Assembly: GCA_022749755.1 (NCBI GenBank) | Contig: CM040444.1 | Location: 7,691,009-7,755,008 of the forward strand | Origin: Azadirachta indica | Lineage: Eukaryota > Streptophyta > Magnoliopsida > Sapindales > Meliaceae | DNA length: 64,000 nucleotides | Reading direction: 5' to 3' | In this document: positions 1 to 11,440 of the stretch, one piece after another | Layout of the letters: the number at the start of each line of letters is the position of its first letter | How positions within the stretch are numbered: position 1 is the stretch's first letter | The notes under the pieces: generated by a model | Seen by the model: the letters and a program-made list of their open reading frames with translations, nothing else | What the model was told of the DNA's origin: nothing | Database searches by the model: none | Made by a program: the position numbers and the translations under genes

Positions 1-1528
1 CCCACTTTCTTTATGATCGGAAATGGTCCCTCGTAACGTCGAACCAATCCCTTGTGTACTTTGCGCAATGTCTTGAATTGTTGGGGCAAGAGTTTCACCA
101 TGACTTGGTCCCCCTCTTGGAACTCCACGTCCCTTCGGTTATTGTCCGCCCACTTCTTCATCTTCTTAGCCGCCTTATCTAGATATGCCCTAGCTAAATC
201 GGCTTGTTCATGCCATGCCTTGGCGAACTTGAAGGCTCCCGGACTTTTTCCATCATAACTTGAGGCTAGCGCATGTGGAGTCGTCGGTTGTCGACCCAAC
301 ACAATCTCGAACGGACTCCTATTAGTCGCCTCGCTCCGCTGCAAGTTGTAAGAAAATTGAGCCACATCTAGCAACTTGGCCCAATCCCTTTGGTTGGCAC
401 TCACATAGTGCCTCAAGTATAATTCGAGCAGTGCATTGACACGCTCGGTTTGTCCGTCACTTTGAGGATGAAAGCTTGTAGAAAAATTAAGGTCCGTTCC
501 AAGTAGCTTGAATAACTCGGACCAAAACTTCCCGGTAAACCGTGGATCGCGATCACTTACAATATTATTCGGCACTCCCCAAAGCTTCACCACATGCTTT
601 AGGAATAATTTTGCAGCTTCTTCCGCTGTGCAATCCGTAGGTGCCGGTGTAAAAACCGCGTATTTGCTAAAACGATCCACCACCACAATGATACTTCCAT
701 ACCCCTCCGATTTCGGTAGTGACGTGATGAAATCCATGGAAACGCTTTCCCATGGCTTGTTCGGAATCGGTAATGGCTCAAGTAACCCACCGGATGCTCG
801 TTGCTCAATTTTGTCTTGTTGGCATACAAGACATGTCCGCACATAGGCCTCGACATCTTCTCGCATCCTTGGCCAATAGTACGAATTTTCCAACAAAGCA
901 TTGGTGCGCTTAGCCCCGGGGTGTCCAGCCCACTTGGAATCATGGCATTCCTTGATAAGCTCTTTCCTCAAGCCACCCCACTTCGGCACAAATATTCGCC
1001 TCCCCTTGGCATAGAGCAATCCGTCGTCAAGCCAAAACCGTCTTGTCTTCCCCTCGTGTGCGAGCACCACTATATTTTTGGCTAGAGGGTCTTGGGTCAA
1101 TCCTTCTTTGATCCTCCCTACTAGCTTTCCCTCGGGAATACTTAGGTTAATGGCCGCCAATGTCGCCTTTCGACTTAATGCATCCGCCACCACATTTGCT
1201 TTGCCCGGTTTGTATGTCAAGTCGTAGTCGAATTCCGCCAAGAAGTCTTGCCACCGAGCTTGCTTCGGACTTAACTTCTTTTGCGTTTGGAAGTAGCTTG
1301 TAGCTACATTATCCGTCATAACCACGAAATGACTCCCGAGCAAGTAGTGTCGCCATACTCTAAGGCAATGGATGACTGCCGTCATCTCCTTTTCTTGCAC
1401 GGTGTAGCGCCTTTCCGCCTCATTGAGCTTACGACTCTCGAAAGCAATGGGACGTCCTTCTTGCATGAGTACACCCCCAATGGCAAAATCCGAGGCATCG
1501 GTGTGTACTTCGAAAGGGTTTTTGTGTG
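1..1528 (-). pseudogene. RNase H-integrase part of the gypsy polyprotein, out of frame with the first part
   Basis: After the frameshift the pol homology continues on the minus strand in a different frame. RNase H begins with an HTDAS motif just past the shift. The integrase zinc-binding H-H-C-C motif lies at about 800-955 (paired His in a CHDSKWAGHPG context, Cys pair in TCLVC). The catalytic triad follows: Asp near 737 (SMDFITS), Asp near 557 (SDRDPRF) and Glu near 448 (HPQSDGQTERVN), with roughly 35 residues between the last two. The stretches I translated, including the last 60 bases at the window edge, have no stop. Integrase would insert the cDNA into host DNA. The C-terminal end lies outside the window. 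Confidence 0.87.
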
Positions 1529-4273
1529 ATCGGGCAGCACAAGAACTGTCTCCTCCATGATTGCCTTCTTCAAATCTTCAAAGGCATGTTGGCATCCCTC
1601 GGTCCAATCCCACGAGCGACTTTTCTTTAGTAAGTCAGTTAGTGGAGCTGCTCTTGCCGAGTAACTCTTGATGAAGCGACGGTAATAATTAACCAACCCC
1701 AAGAAAGATCGGAGGTCGTGTACCTTGGTCGGAGGTTCCCACTCTTGAATAGCTTGCACCTTAGCCTTATCCATCATCAATGTTCCATCCTTGATCTTGT
1801 GGCCCAAGAAGTGAACTTCTCGTTGCGCAAAAGAGCACTTCTCCTTTTTCACGTACAATTCATTCTTTCGCAATACTTGGAACACCTTCCTAAGATGTGT
1901 CACATGTTCTTCCAAGGTGTTGCTATATACAACAATGTCATCCAAGTATAGCACCACAAATTGATCGAGATAGGGATGGAATAACTTGTTCATCAAAGTG
2001 CTAAAAGTAGCCGGTGCATTCGTTAGTCCAAAAGGCATGACTAGAAATTCATAGGAACCGTACCTTGTTACGCATGTTGTTTTTGGTTCATCTCCCTCCG
2101 CTATGCGTACTTGGTAGTAACCCGACCTTAAATCAAGTTTGGAGAAGTACCGTGCTTTCCCAAGTTGATCGAAAAGATCGGCAATGAGTGGAATTGGATA
2201 TTTGTTCTTGATGGTGACCTTGTTAAGTGCCCGATAATCGATACACATCCGTAGCGTCCCATCCTTCTTCTTTTGGAACAAAACCGGAGCGCCGAATGGT
2301 GCCTTAGATGGTCGAATGTAGCCCGCATCAAGTAAATCTTGGAGTTGTTTCTTCAACTCTTGCAACTCCGGTGGAGCGTGTCGGTATGGACTCATGGCGG
2401 GAGGTTTGGTGCCCGGCTCCAATTCAATCTTGTGATCCACCTCCCTCCTTGGTGGAAGTTTCTTGGGCAACTCATCGGGCATTACATCTTTGAACTCTTT
2501 GAGGACGTTATCTACCTCTTTCGGAACATCCCCTTTGCTCACCTCCGCATCGCCATCCTCGTCGTATTCTTTTAAGAAGGCAAGGTAACTCTCTTGACCC
2601 TTGCGCTTCAAACCCTTCTTGAATTGCATGGCCGAGAGTGTCTTAGTCTCCACCTTACTTGATCTTGATATCGGGACCATGCACGCCTTGCCTCCATCAA
2701 GGATGCACATGGTGTTGGCAAATGGTACCGGTACGACCTTCATTTGATCGAAGAAATCCATTCCAAGCACAATTTTGTGGTCGTCCATAGGTACTACCGA
2801 CCAATCTACCGGTCCTTTCCATTCTCCGATGGTGGTTTCAACCTTCTGCGCTACGCCTTTGATTGGTTTAGCGACCGAATTTACTGCCTTCATGGTGCCG
2901 CCTTTGTTGGTCACCTTGAGACCTAGTCGTTTGGCCTCGTCAACCTGCACAAAATTATGTGAGGCACCCGTATCAACTAAGGCTTTCGTACGTACCTTGT
3001 TGATTACCACATCAACATAGATAAGCCCCTTTGCTTGTGCCTCCGGAACTGCTCGAATGGCATTGAGTAGTTGCAAAGAACCCATCGCCGCGTCACCCTC
3101 TCGACTTGGTGGTTCCTCCGCACGAGCCACCATGGCGTTCAATGCCTTCCTCTTCGGACAATCCCGCATCCAATGAGGACCATCGCAAAAGTAGCAATTT
3201 CGAGAAGGTTTGGAATCCCTCTCTTTGTCATTCCTCGGCTTCTCTTTGCCGCTAGGTGGTTTGCGGAAACCATCTCCTTGCGATTTGCTATGGTCTCCCC
3301 CACCTTTACCTTGGCCACCCTTCTTGTCCTTGGCCTTGGTATTTGATCGCTCACTTGAGTAATCAGTGAGAGTCTCCGCAACGGCTATGGCGGTTGCGAG
3401 ATCTTGCACACTTCGTCTCCTAAGCTCCGTCTTTGCCCATCCTTGGAGCCCATCCATGAAGAAAAAGAGCGAATCCTTGTCGCTCATATCCGGAATCTCT
3501 AACACCAAGCTAGTAAACTCCTTGATGTAGTCCCGCAAGCTTCCGGATTGTTTGAGGCGTCGCAACCGGCCTCGTGCTTCCTCTTCGGCATTTTCCGGAT
3601 AGAATTGCCGCTTGAGTTCCCGCTTGAAGTCATCGAAGGTTTCGATGGTGCATGTCCCTTTACCAATGTCACCGTACCTCCTTCTCCACCACAACATAGC
3701 CACATCGGTTAGATAATGGGTAGCGGTACGTACCTTGGTTTGTTCATCGGTGATGCCCATCACTTCGACATATTGTTCGATCCCCCACAAGAAGTTGTCC
3801 ACGTCCTTGGCACTCCTCGAGCCATTATAGGACTTGGGCTTGGGGACATCGACTCTTGGTGCTTCACGTGTGGTAGTCATCCCGCTTGCTGCCGCACGCT
3901 TGCACAAAGCCACATCCTCCTTAATTGTGGCGAGTTCCCTATCAATGTAGGCTCGGATGTCCCTAAACATACGGTCGTGAACCGCTAGCAACTCTTGCTT
4001 GAAGGCATCCTCGAGCTTGGCGGTAGACACCTCCACTACCTCACGAAGAGCATTGTCCTCCGCTTCCAACTCGTCGAAGCGCTGCTCCATCTCGTCAAGG
4101 CGTGAGTCTACACTTGCCACAAAAGCTTCCACGCTAGCTACTCGAGCGTCCAAGCCAGCCACCATGTCCTTGGACTGCGCCCTCTTGCTTCCACCCTTGG
4201 TAGGACGTTGCTCGTCACGTCCCCGCACTTGGGCTTCCTCACCTGCAATGGTAACGTCGGAAACGTTGGCCAT
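1528..4273 (-). pseudogene. gag-protease-RT polyprotein, first part, ends in a frameshift
   Basis: This open frame begins with the ATG at 4273, about 100 nt after the primer site. In order it shows a likely coiled coil (residues about 40-120), a gag capsid-like domain (about 145-300), a zinc knuckle of the form CX2CX3HX4C (about 360-372), an aspartic protease with DTGAS (about 433-437), and a reverse transcriptase whose catalytic YLDDIV lies near 775. The RT-RNase H connection with the [16 protein letters not shown] motif follows. Near 1520-1535, by a short A run, homology to RNase H moves to another frame. The original frame then runs on as nonsense to a stop at 1382. The polyprotein would package, mature and reverse-transcribe the element RNA; this copy could not make integrase without frameshifting. 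Confidence 0.9.
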
Positions 4274-4365
4274 TCCTTTTGATAGAGTTTCCCTTCACGC
4301 AACTTTTGATTCGAAAGCTCCCTCTCAACAAGGTCTCCGCTTAACCTTGTGTTGCTCAACCTTGA

Positions 4366-4377
4366 GCTCTGATACCA
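4366..4377 (-). other. Primer-binding site, initiator methionine tRNA type
   Basis: The minus strand reads TGGTATCAGAGC, complementary to the 3' end of plant initiator tRNA-Met. It sits two bases after the LTR end and about 90 bases before the gag start. Confidence 0.88.
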
Positions 4378-4379
4378 AC

Positions 4380-5007
4380 TGTCACGGCCTCACTCTCTTC
4401 ACTCGCTTCGACCGTGCGGCGCTTAGCAACTCCGCTCACTAAGCAAGCCTTCAACACCCGCAATGCGCTAAATCGGAAGCTTATGAATAGAGAAGAGAGA
4501 GCAATAAGAGTTTGAGTGAAGAGTGATTTACACAACTCAAGTTTATTGCTTAATTGCTTAATTACTTGGTTGCTTGGTTTGGCCAAATGAGGCCTCACCT
4601 ATTTATAGGAAAACTTACATAAAATGGACGGCCTAGATTGCACCTCACAATGCACTTTTGAGGGCTAAGATTGGCCTTCTAGAAATGTCCTAGAAAATAT
4701 CTATACAATGGTCAAAATGGTAATGCTATCTACACAATTCTAGAACTTGGGCTAATTGGGCCTCCATTCTAGAAGTTGGGCTAATTGGGCTAACATTGGG
4801 CTATAAGTGCAATAATGCCAATAAGGAAGAATGTATAGATCTTTGGCCCAAATGCCTTATTTCCCCACTTAACCCGTTCTATCGACGAGTCATATTACCA
4901 AAGCTCATGTGCCCGTTTGTCCCGGATTTTCCCTCGCGCGAATTCTGTCCGCACAACGTCTTGGTCACGGTTACTGTTCATGGGCACTATTCACGCGGGG
5001 CGTGACA
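4380..5007 (-). repeat. 5' LTR of the gypsy element (628 bp)
   Basis: The repeat is bounded by TGTCACG and CGTGACA, a perfect 7-bp terminal inverted repeat with the usual TG...CA ends. The primer-binding site lies two bases inside the element from it. A target copy AAAAT may follow at 5008-5012, but its partner is off the window. Beyond 5007 the sequence matches SABATH intergenic DNA near 18400, which supports the boundary. Confidence 0.88.
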
Positions 5008-6138
5008 AAATTCGGCTCAAAATTACGTTTTGTCTTGTGTTTAATTTTAATTAAAAAGCATAAAAGCATAAAAATTATTTTGTATGGGTCCCTATTTTTA
5101 TATATTTAATAAAACTTAATACAAGATTATATTAATTAAATACATTGATATCAATTTTGGTAATTTCTATGTCGAATAATAATTCCCTCTCTTCTTTTAT
5201 GATTATCTTATAAATAAATGATAAACAGAAAAAAAACTAATTTTACCAGCAAAAATCTTTCACTTCTTAAGTTAAGGAAAACTTTTTGTGTTAAGTAGTT
5301 TTAAGACAAAATTTTGGCAAAATTTAAGTATAATTATCAAAAAATTGCATACCTTTTACTCATTTTATCTTTAATTTATATTGATCTTCCATGAGTAGAG
5401 CAGTTATCTTTTCCTATTTACATTATATTATAATATTACTATATTAGAAATAATATGTTAAATCTAAAAAGGTTTATATATATAACAAGGTTTATTTTAT
5501 TCTATTATTTTTTCACAAAATTTTAGAAATAAAAATATAATTATTTTAATTGAAATGCTAAAGTGAATTTGAACAAATTGATATACTAAAATACTTCTAA
5601 CCTTTTTTCTTTTTATTTTCTTAATTTTAATTAAAAAATTTAAAAGAGAATTTTGATTATTTTTATTTATAATAAATATGTATACATTTAATGTTTTTAT
5701 TTTATTAATTGTATACATGACATTTTTTAAGAAAATGTAATAAAAAATAATATAATTATATAGTTATATATTTATTTTATTATTTTATTATTATTATTAG
5801 TTTATATTAGTTATGTTTTGTCGTTTCTATTCTCCATCATCACAACCAACAAATGCCATCTCTTTCCTTTGTCGTTTTCATTTCATTTCTTTTCATATTT
5901 TATCATCACTTTGTCACTAATAGAGAGAGAAGAATAAGAAGTGATGAAAGTGAATAATAAAAAGTATTGTTAATTAATTCATGAAAAATAATTATAGAGA
6001 GACAGAGAAAAAAGAGATAAAGATAAATGAATTAATTAATTAGCAAAAGTAAAGTTAGAAGAAAAAGAAGAGATAAGATGAATAAAAAATTAATTTATGA
6101 AAAAGAAGGATAGAGAGAAAAAAGATGTTGCGATTTAT
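5008..6138. repeat. Detached copy of SABATH-cluster intergenic DNA
   Basis: This stretch aligns, same orientation and nearly end to end, with 18385-19507, the spacer between SABATH genes A and B. Shared landmarks include TTTAATTTTAATTAAAAAGC, ACATTGATATCAATTTT, TCTCCATCATCACAACCAAC and the purine-rich GAAGGATAGAGAGAAAAAAG. The match stops near TTGCGATTTAT (about 6138 and 19507). In the 19.5-kb copy a SABATH gene follows; here none does. The left side was cut by the gypsy insertion at 5007. No gene is visible in it. Confidence 0.8.
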
Positions 6139-7480
6139 CCCTTTCACTTTTGAGGAAAAATAGATATTTCTTAAGTTTTTGATCTTGGTTTAACTTTTGT
6201 GAGCTTCCAATGGTAGGATATTAGCATTGCAGTCCCTAAATATTAGTAAAATGATAGAAAAATATTGAATCTTCTCATAATTAACAATTTAACCCTAACT
6301 ATTTACAATAATATTTGGGACTAAAATGTTAAATCTATTATTTAACAAATTTTAGAAACAAAAATATAATTATTTAATTAAAATGTTAAGATAAATGTGG
6401 ACAATTTGATGTGCTAAAATATTTTTACCAAATAGTTATGCGATAATATATGACATTCGCAAAATGTTATTACCAAACTTTAGGGTTTAACAATTGTTAT
6501 TGCATTAGAGTTGGTAAAAAGTGGAGTGGTAGTGTGTATATGAGACATGTGCCCCTAACAACTAGGGATGTTGGTTGCCCTTTTATGTATATATATAGGA
6601 TAGTGAAAGTGTTAGAGATCATCAAGTTAGGTGAATCTCTAGTACACAAGTTTTTATACATTTATAATTTTTTCTTAAAAAGAAATAGAAAGTTAAAGGC
6701 TCTTTCATGATATTGTGTGCAAGCATACTGTGTTTCTTTTATGTTCAAAAAGTTTAGAGAGCATAAGATTGCTATAGCTAAGTGTTTTTAGCACAAGCAC
6801 ATGGTTGTTGCATCATTAAAAAGCCCCTGTGACATCTTACCTCATAAAGATTGCTTTTTCATAAGTTAGGCATATGTAACTTATGGGATTTTGATCTAAT
6901 TTCTCATTTTCAAGATTTTGAGGATTGTGGAGCCTTAGGATTGGCTTGATGGGTTAGTATTTGATACCCTAATGGCATAGGTACTGGCGTTGAAGAGGAA
7001 GGAGAAAGGCCATTTTCCCTGCACGTGAGATGCCTATTTCCTCTATAGTATTGGATTATCACTATGCAATTATTGTGGTGGTAAGTGGGCAAACACTCAT
7101 TATTGTTATCGTACACTTATCCCAACTTTATCTACATAGATTGATTTTCATAGCGTCACATCATTGGTAAAAATCCCATCAAAACATTTACTCAATGCTA
7201 AGATTTGAATTCTTAACAAATTTTCTTGTTGTAATGATTTAAAATACAATATCCCATTTAAAACGCTAATACCCACAACATGTGAGCACATGTGAGCCTA
7301 TTTATTTTAGAGATATTGCCAACTACATGATCAATACCCACGACATATGAGCACATGAGGACATTTAAGTGGTCGCATTTAAAATGCCAAACCCAAAAAT
7401 CAAGGGATATTGTTGCCAACTTGTTTTGAAATTTTAAAAGCATATTCACCAAGATAGCTAGAGCATAGGGGACCACCTAA
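6139..7480. other. Intergenic, no supportable gene
   Basis: AT-rich sequence with only short open frames. A C-X2-C...H-X2-C stretch near 7060-7110 vaguely recalls a gag zinc knuckle but does not meet the spacing rules. A short phrase (AATACCCAC..CATGTGAGCACATG) occurs twice near 7270 and 7335. I see no exon with convincing homology. Confidence 0.5.
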
Positions 7481-7489
7481 CCATGGTCT

Positions 7490-8200
7490 GCAGTTGTTCG
7501 TGTTGATCCTAGTAGCCACCTGGCACAAGAAAGTGGGATCACCTGATATTGAAATAGATTAGAACCACAATGAAGATCAAATAAGGTTATGACATGTCAT
7601 ATTATGGATAAGGTAATCTCTAAAGCAAATAAGAAAGAGACACGTGGCAGGTAATTTTAGATAAGACTTTAAGAGCCACTCACCACCCCTCACGTGTCTC
7701 AGGGTTTGACCAACCTTAAGGGATACTTCAAAAATCAAAGGGAAATTAAGGTTCTTATTTTGATATGTATAATCATATTTTCCTTCAAAACCAAGGTGCC
7801 ATCTTTATCTCTCATTATCCTCACCATCTCTCCATTTTTGGGTTTATCCATTTCTCTCTCCTTAACCTTAAACACAAGAATATTTGGTTTTCTCCATCAG
7901 CTTTTCTTGGGATTCTCCACTATTATTCTTTATGTTTTATGATTGATTTGTCATGAGATCTCCATTATCCAAAGTCCTTTTTCTCATATCACCTTGAGCT
8001 TGGTCAATATTCCCTCATTTTTACTACTTTTCATGGTTCCTCCCTTGTATAGTGTTTAAAAAAAAAAAAAACCTTTATAACCATTATTCATCTCCTCTAT
8101 AATGTGTCCTAACTTAGGCATTAGAGAAGGCTCACTATAAGGTGACCCTTCTCTGATCGTGTTTTTTGCCGCAGGTGGGACAAAGCTATGAGGAAAAGGT
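7490..8200. repeat. Possible old LTR of a gypsy (Tat-like) element
   Basis: The stretch ends with a phrase (CCTAACTTAGGCATTAGAGAAGG, then a GTGACC..GATCG run and TTTTGCCGCAGG) that parallels the end of the Tat-type 5' LTR at 55915-56050 (CCTAACTTGAGCATCAGAGG, then TTCGCC..GCGCC and TTTTGCC). That layout is typical of LTR leaders of Tat-like plant gypsy elements. No paired LTR, target duplication or clear ends were found, so the limits are approximate. Confidence 0.4.
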
Positions 8201-8429
8201 GAGATGAAACCACTTGAGGTGGGACATATTGTCAATATGGGCTAGGAATTTCTGGTTTGCTTGGTTAGGAGCTGGTAAGTGCAAGTAACATAATGAAATA
8301 GGTACCTTGGAAGCATTATTAGGCCTAGTTTGGAAGTAATCTATTGGGCTTTAAGCTTTGACCAAGCATTGACCAATCTTGTATCACAAGGCTGCGAGCT
8401 GGGAGATTTTCCTACATTAGCAAAGGAAG

Positions 8430-8640
8430 ATTTCAAATAAGAGAAAACCAGAAAAAAGAAAGTATTATTTTTGAAAAATGGGTTGAATGTGAAGAAGAAA
8501 TAAAATTTTCACGGTGAAAATGAGACAAAGAGGAAGAATCCATCTAATGATTAAACAACAAAAGAGAAGGGAAAGAGAATTTGGTTGTACTGAAAAGTGA
8601 GAGAGGTTTCGTGGATTTGGAAGTCCTAGGGTTTAACTAA
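8430..8640. repeat. Copy of a conserved leader-like block
   Basis: This block resembles 27790-28060 and, more weakly, 21235-21370. Shared phrases are AGAAAAAAGAAA, GGAAGAATCCATC and GGGAAAGAGAATTTGG. Read on the minus strand, 8430 and 27790 both give a candidate ATG followed by GATTCTTCC after a pyrimidine-rich leader, so it may be the 5' end of a lost gene. The TR-GAG element at 8758 lies just to its right. I cannot name the gene. Confidence 0.45.
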
Positions 8641-8757
8641 TCATAAGGTTTTGTTTTTTCTCTATATTTTATATTTTATCTATTTTCTTTATATTTTATT
8701 TGATACGTTATTTTCATCTACTCTAATTAAAGCAGCTCAACTTGTTAAAGTGCTTGC

Positions 8758-10081
8758 TGTTAGCCTTAAAGTTTATAATCTATTATTTTGATAATAACAA
8801 ATATTAATATTCTTAACTAACCACATTTTTCTTATAACATTTATTGTTATATTTTTGGCATGAAGAATTTGAATGCAACTATAAAGATACAAAGAACATC
8901 CAAAAAAAAGTATTCATGAAGAGCAAAATTGGAATTCTCAAGAGCAATTTGAAGATAAGATTTGAAGAATTAAAGACATATACATTAGGTGAGTTTTTAT
9001 TTTGTAATGTGTCTTTGAAATTGAATACTGATTTACACTTAAAAGCTTAAATTTATTTTTTTATTAAAACAAATAATTTTTAAAACTTTTCAAAAATACA
9101 CGTGGTTATATGATTTTGAAGTGAATATTTTGAATATGTAAAAAATAGTCATTTTTTTATGGGCCAAACAAAAAGTTTTTTAAACTTAAAAATTGGACCA
9201 AAATGCAAAGTTTTCAAATTTGCCAAAAAACCAATTCAGAGAACTTTGGTCCACTAGAAATGATTCATGCCAGTTTCGTCGACAAAACCAGACCAATCAG
9301 TCAACCAAACCAATGGTAGAATGTAAGGTTTCTGGGTTGGTCGACCAAACCAAAACACTTGGTCGACCAAACTGAATCGGTCAGTCAACCAATCTTTGTA
9401 AATTAGTCAACCGATTTTTTGGATTTTTATTCTAAAGTTTCTAACTTTCACTTGATTAATCGAACAGGCATCTATGGTCGACTGACATGCACAAAAATTT
9501 GAAACCTTAACCCCTTAACGGCTAGTAATAGTTAGGTTTCTTATTTTTACTATAAATTCTAGTTTAAAATAACTTGGAATAAGTTTTGCACACTTGAAAA
9601 ACTTTGTTACGTGTTTTAGAAGTGTAAAAATAAAGAATTTGAGTTTTCATTTACAAATCAAACATTCAATTCATATACACTATAGTTTTTCATTTGTATT
9701 ATTCTTTGGAAAAGAGTGTCTATATTTTTCCTTGATAAAGTTCTTTTATCAAGGTTATTTGTTTATAATTATTGTGGCATTGAGCATGAGGGAAACACAC
9801 TTGAGATAAGGTTTGATTGACACCCATAAGTCACTTCGTTTGTAAAGGTTGAAGAGGTACCCAATCAAGTACTTTTGGTGTATGGTTTGAGTGACAATCA
9901 AAAGTCCACTCGAAGTTGTAATTGATTACCTTTGAGTTTGAAGGCACAAGTAATGAAATCCTTAAGCAGGTGAGCTTGGAGGCATGAACGTAGGCTAGAG
10001 GTTCGGAGAGCCGTGTAAAAATTGATGTTGTCTTTCTCAACTCTTTCACTCCCCCTTTTAGGTTGCCTTAGTGGGATTTCA
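8758..10081 (+). repeat. 5' LTR of the TR-GAG element (1324 bp)
   Basis: It starts TGTTAGCC and ends ...GGGATTTCA, immediately before the primer site. Its first kilobase aligns with 13954-14993. The central part (about 9290-9480) holds several copies of TTGGTCGACCAAAC and related phrases, giving repeated GGTCGACC palindromes. The end phrase CCTTTTAGGTTGCCTTAG parallels CCCTAGGTTGCTTAG at the end of the related LTR near 47090. Confidence 0.78.
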
Positions 10082-10083
10082 AT

Positions 10084-10095
10084 TGATATTAGAGC
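10084..10095 (+). other. Degenerate primer-binding site
   Basis: TGATATTAGAGC follows two bases after the LTR. It differs from the initiator-tRNA-Met site TGGTATCAGAGC at two positions, both G-to-A or C-to-T changes as expected from decay of methylated cytosines. Confidence 0.65.
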
Positions 10096-10371
10096 AGGTT
10101 CTCTAGAAAAGGACTTAACTGTCATAGAGTGATCCATGGCAACCATTGGATACATTGAGGGATAATCATCCACCATACCACCATTTTTTGATGGAAATGA
10201 TTATTTATATTAGAAAATTAGATAAGAATATTCTTACAATCCATAAATTATGAAATTTGAGATGTTGTTGTTGACAATAAATTCATTCTCAAAGTCGTAA
10301 ATGAATGAAAAGACATAGATAAGAAAAATGCATCTTTAAATGTTAGAGTTTTAAATATTTTATCTTATACA

Positions 10372-11043
10372 TTGAATAGGATTAATGTAAATAAATTTTT
10401 TATGTTCAATTTTGCTTATGATAGTTGGTGTGCCTTAGAAAATTTTTATGAAGGTGAGAAAACTAAAGAGACTAAGGACTTGCACCTTGAGCAAAATGAT
10501 GATTATCTTGACACTCTCATGGACTATGAAGTCAAAAAAGAAGATCATGAGAGAAATGTTGAAGAAAGGAAGATGAATCAAGTTACCAACATATGCTTCA
10601 TGGCAATAAGAGATAATGAGGTAAATGATTTTGAATCTTCTCATTCATATGATGAATTGTTGGATGCATTTAAAGAGATGCATAATTATTTTAAAAAAAT
10701 GGTTTCCAAAAGTCACATTTTTAAGAAGAAAATTAATAACCTTCTCATTGAAATTGAATCTTTGAAAGAAGAGAATAATGTTTTGGAAAATGAAAATGCT
10801 ACTTTGAAGAGTAACAAAATTGCTTGGAAAGATGAAAATGAAAATTTGCAAAATGATAATAAATTTTTGATAAATCAAATTGATTGTTTACAAAAGAACG
10901 TCAATGGTTTTTATGAAGGTAGAAATGTCCATGAAAAAGAGATTGATTTTCTAAAACAAAGGCTTTGTACTTCACAAAACCATGATAGCTCAAGATTTCA
11001 TGCTTTATCTAAAGAAAATGAGAAGTTTAAGAAAGGACCATGA
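10372..11043 (+). pseudogene. Copia-type gag, N-terminally truncated frame
   Basis: The frame encodes 223 lysine- and glutamate-rich residues that should form a long coiled coil (about residues 90-215). The segment around CFMAIRDNEVND, followed by SYDELLDAFKEMH, matches the pattern of the second half of plant copia gag proteins (C.MA..E...SYDEL..AF.ELH). Upstream gag sequence is present but interrupted. Downstream, gag homology continues in other frames: a phrase like NFEKLLGSQKCVFDK near 11085-11135, then a zinc-knuckle remnant (CNYCNDVGYRSFACP-like) near 11215-11260. The protein would form the virus-like particle. The start at 10372 is only the first Met of the surviving frame. Confidence 0.72.
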
Positions 11044-11440
11044 ATTTAAATGACATTGTTTTCAAATTCATCAATGGTCAAAAGAATTTTGAAAAATTAC
11101 TTGGTTCTCAAAAATGTGTTTTTGACAAATGAGGTATTTATACAAACCTCACATTAAACAAAAATATTTGATAAATTATTTGTAAGGCTACCTCTTTCAA
11201 TGATTCTAAAATTGCATGCAATTATTGTAATGATGTTGGTTATAGAAGTTTTGCATGCCCTATTAAGAAAAACACATATATTGGTGTTAGGAAAGGTTGG
11301 GTTCCAAAGGAAGCCAAAACTAACATTGACCAAAGTGCAAAACTTAAAAATCTTTTGTAGGTGCCAAAATCAAAGAATAATGGGTGGTTCATTGAGAAGG
11401 ATTTGTGGGACGAAAGCACTCAATGGGATGTAGCATATGC

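Larger units (their letters stand above)
1..5007 (-). mobile_element. Ty3/gypsy LTR retrotransposon, 3' part beyond the window
   Basis: On the minus strand the order is 5' LTR (4380-5007), an initiator-Met-tRNA-type primer site, then gag, protease, reverse transcriptase, RNase H and integrase, still open at base 1. The protease-RT-RNase H-integrase order is that of Ty3/gypsy. Gag and pol share one frame, as in many plant chromoviruses, but any chromodomain would lie past the left edge, so the lineage is uncertain. Apart from one frameshift near 1528 the coding region looks intact in the stretches I translated, so this is probably among the younger insertions in the window. The 3' LTR and the left target-site copy are not visible. 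Confidence 0.93.

Noticed and set aside
1500..1545. Programmed ribosomal frameshift in the gypsy polyprotein
   Set aside because: The shift is at the start of RNase H, not at the gag-pol boundary where programmed shifts occur, and no typical slippery site is evident. A mutation is more likely.
10372..11043. Host coiled-coil protein gene
   Set aside because: It lies between two LTRs, and its mid-section matches the pattern of copia gag, with gag scraps continuing downstream.
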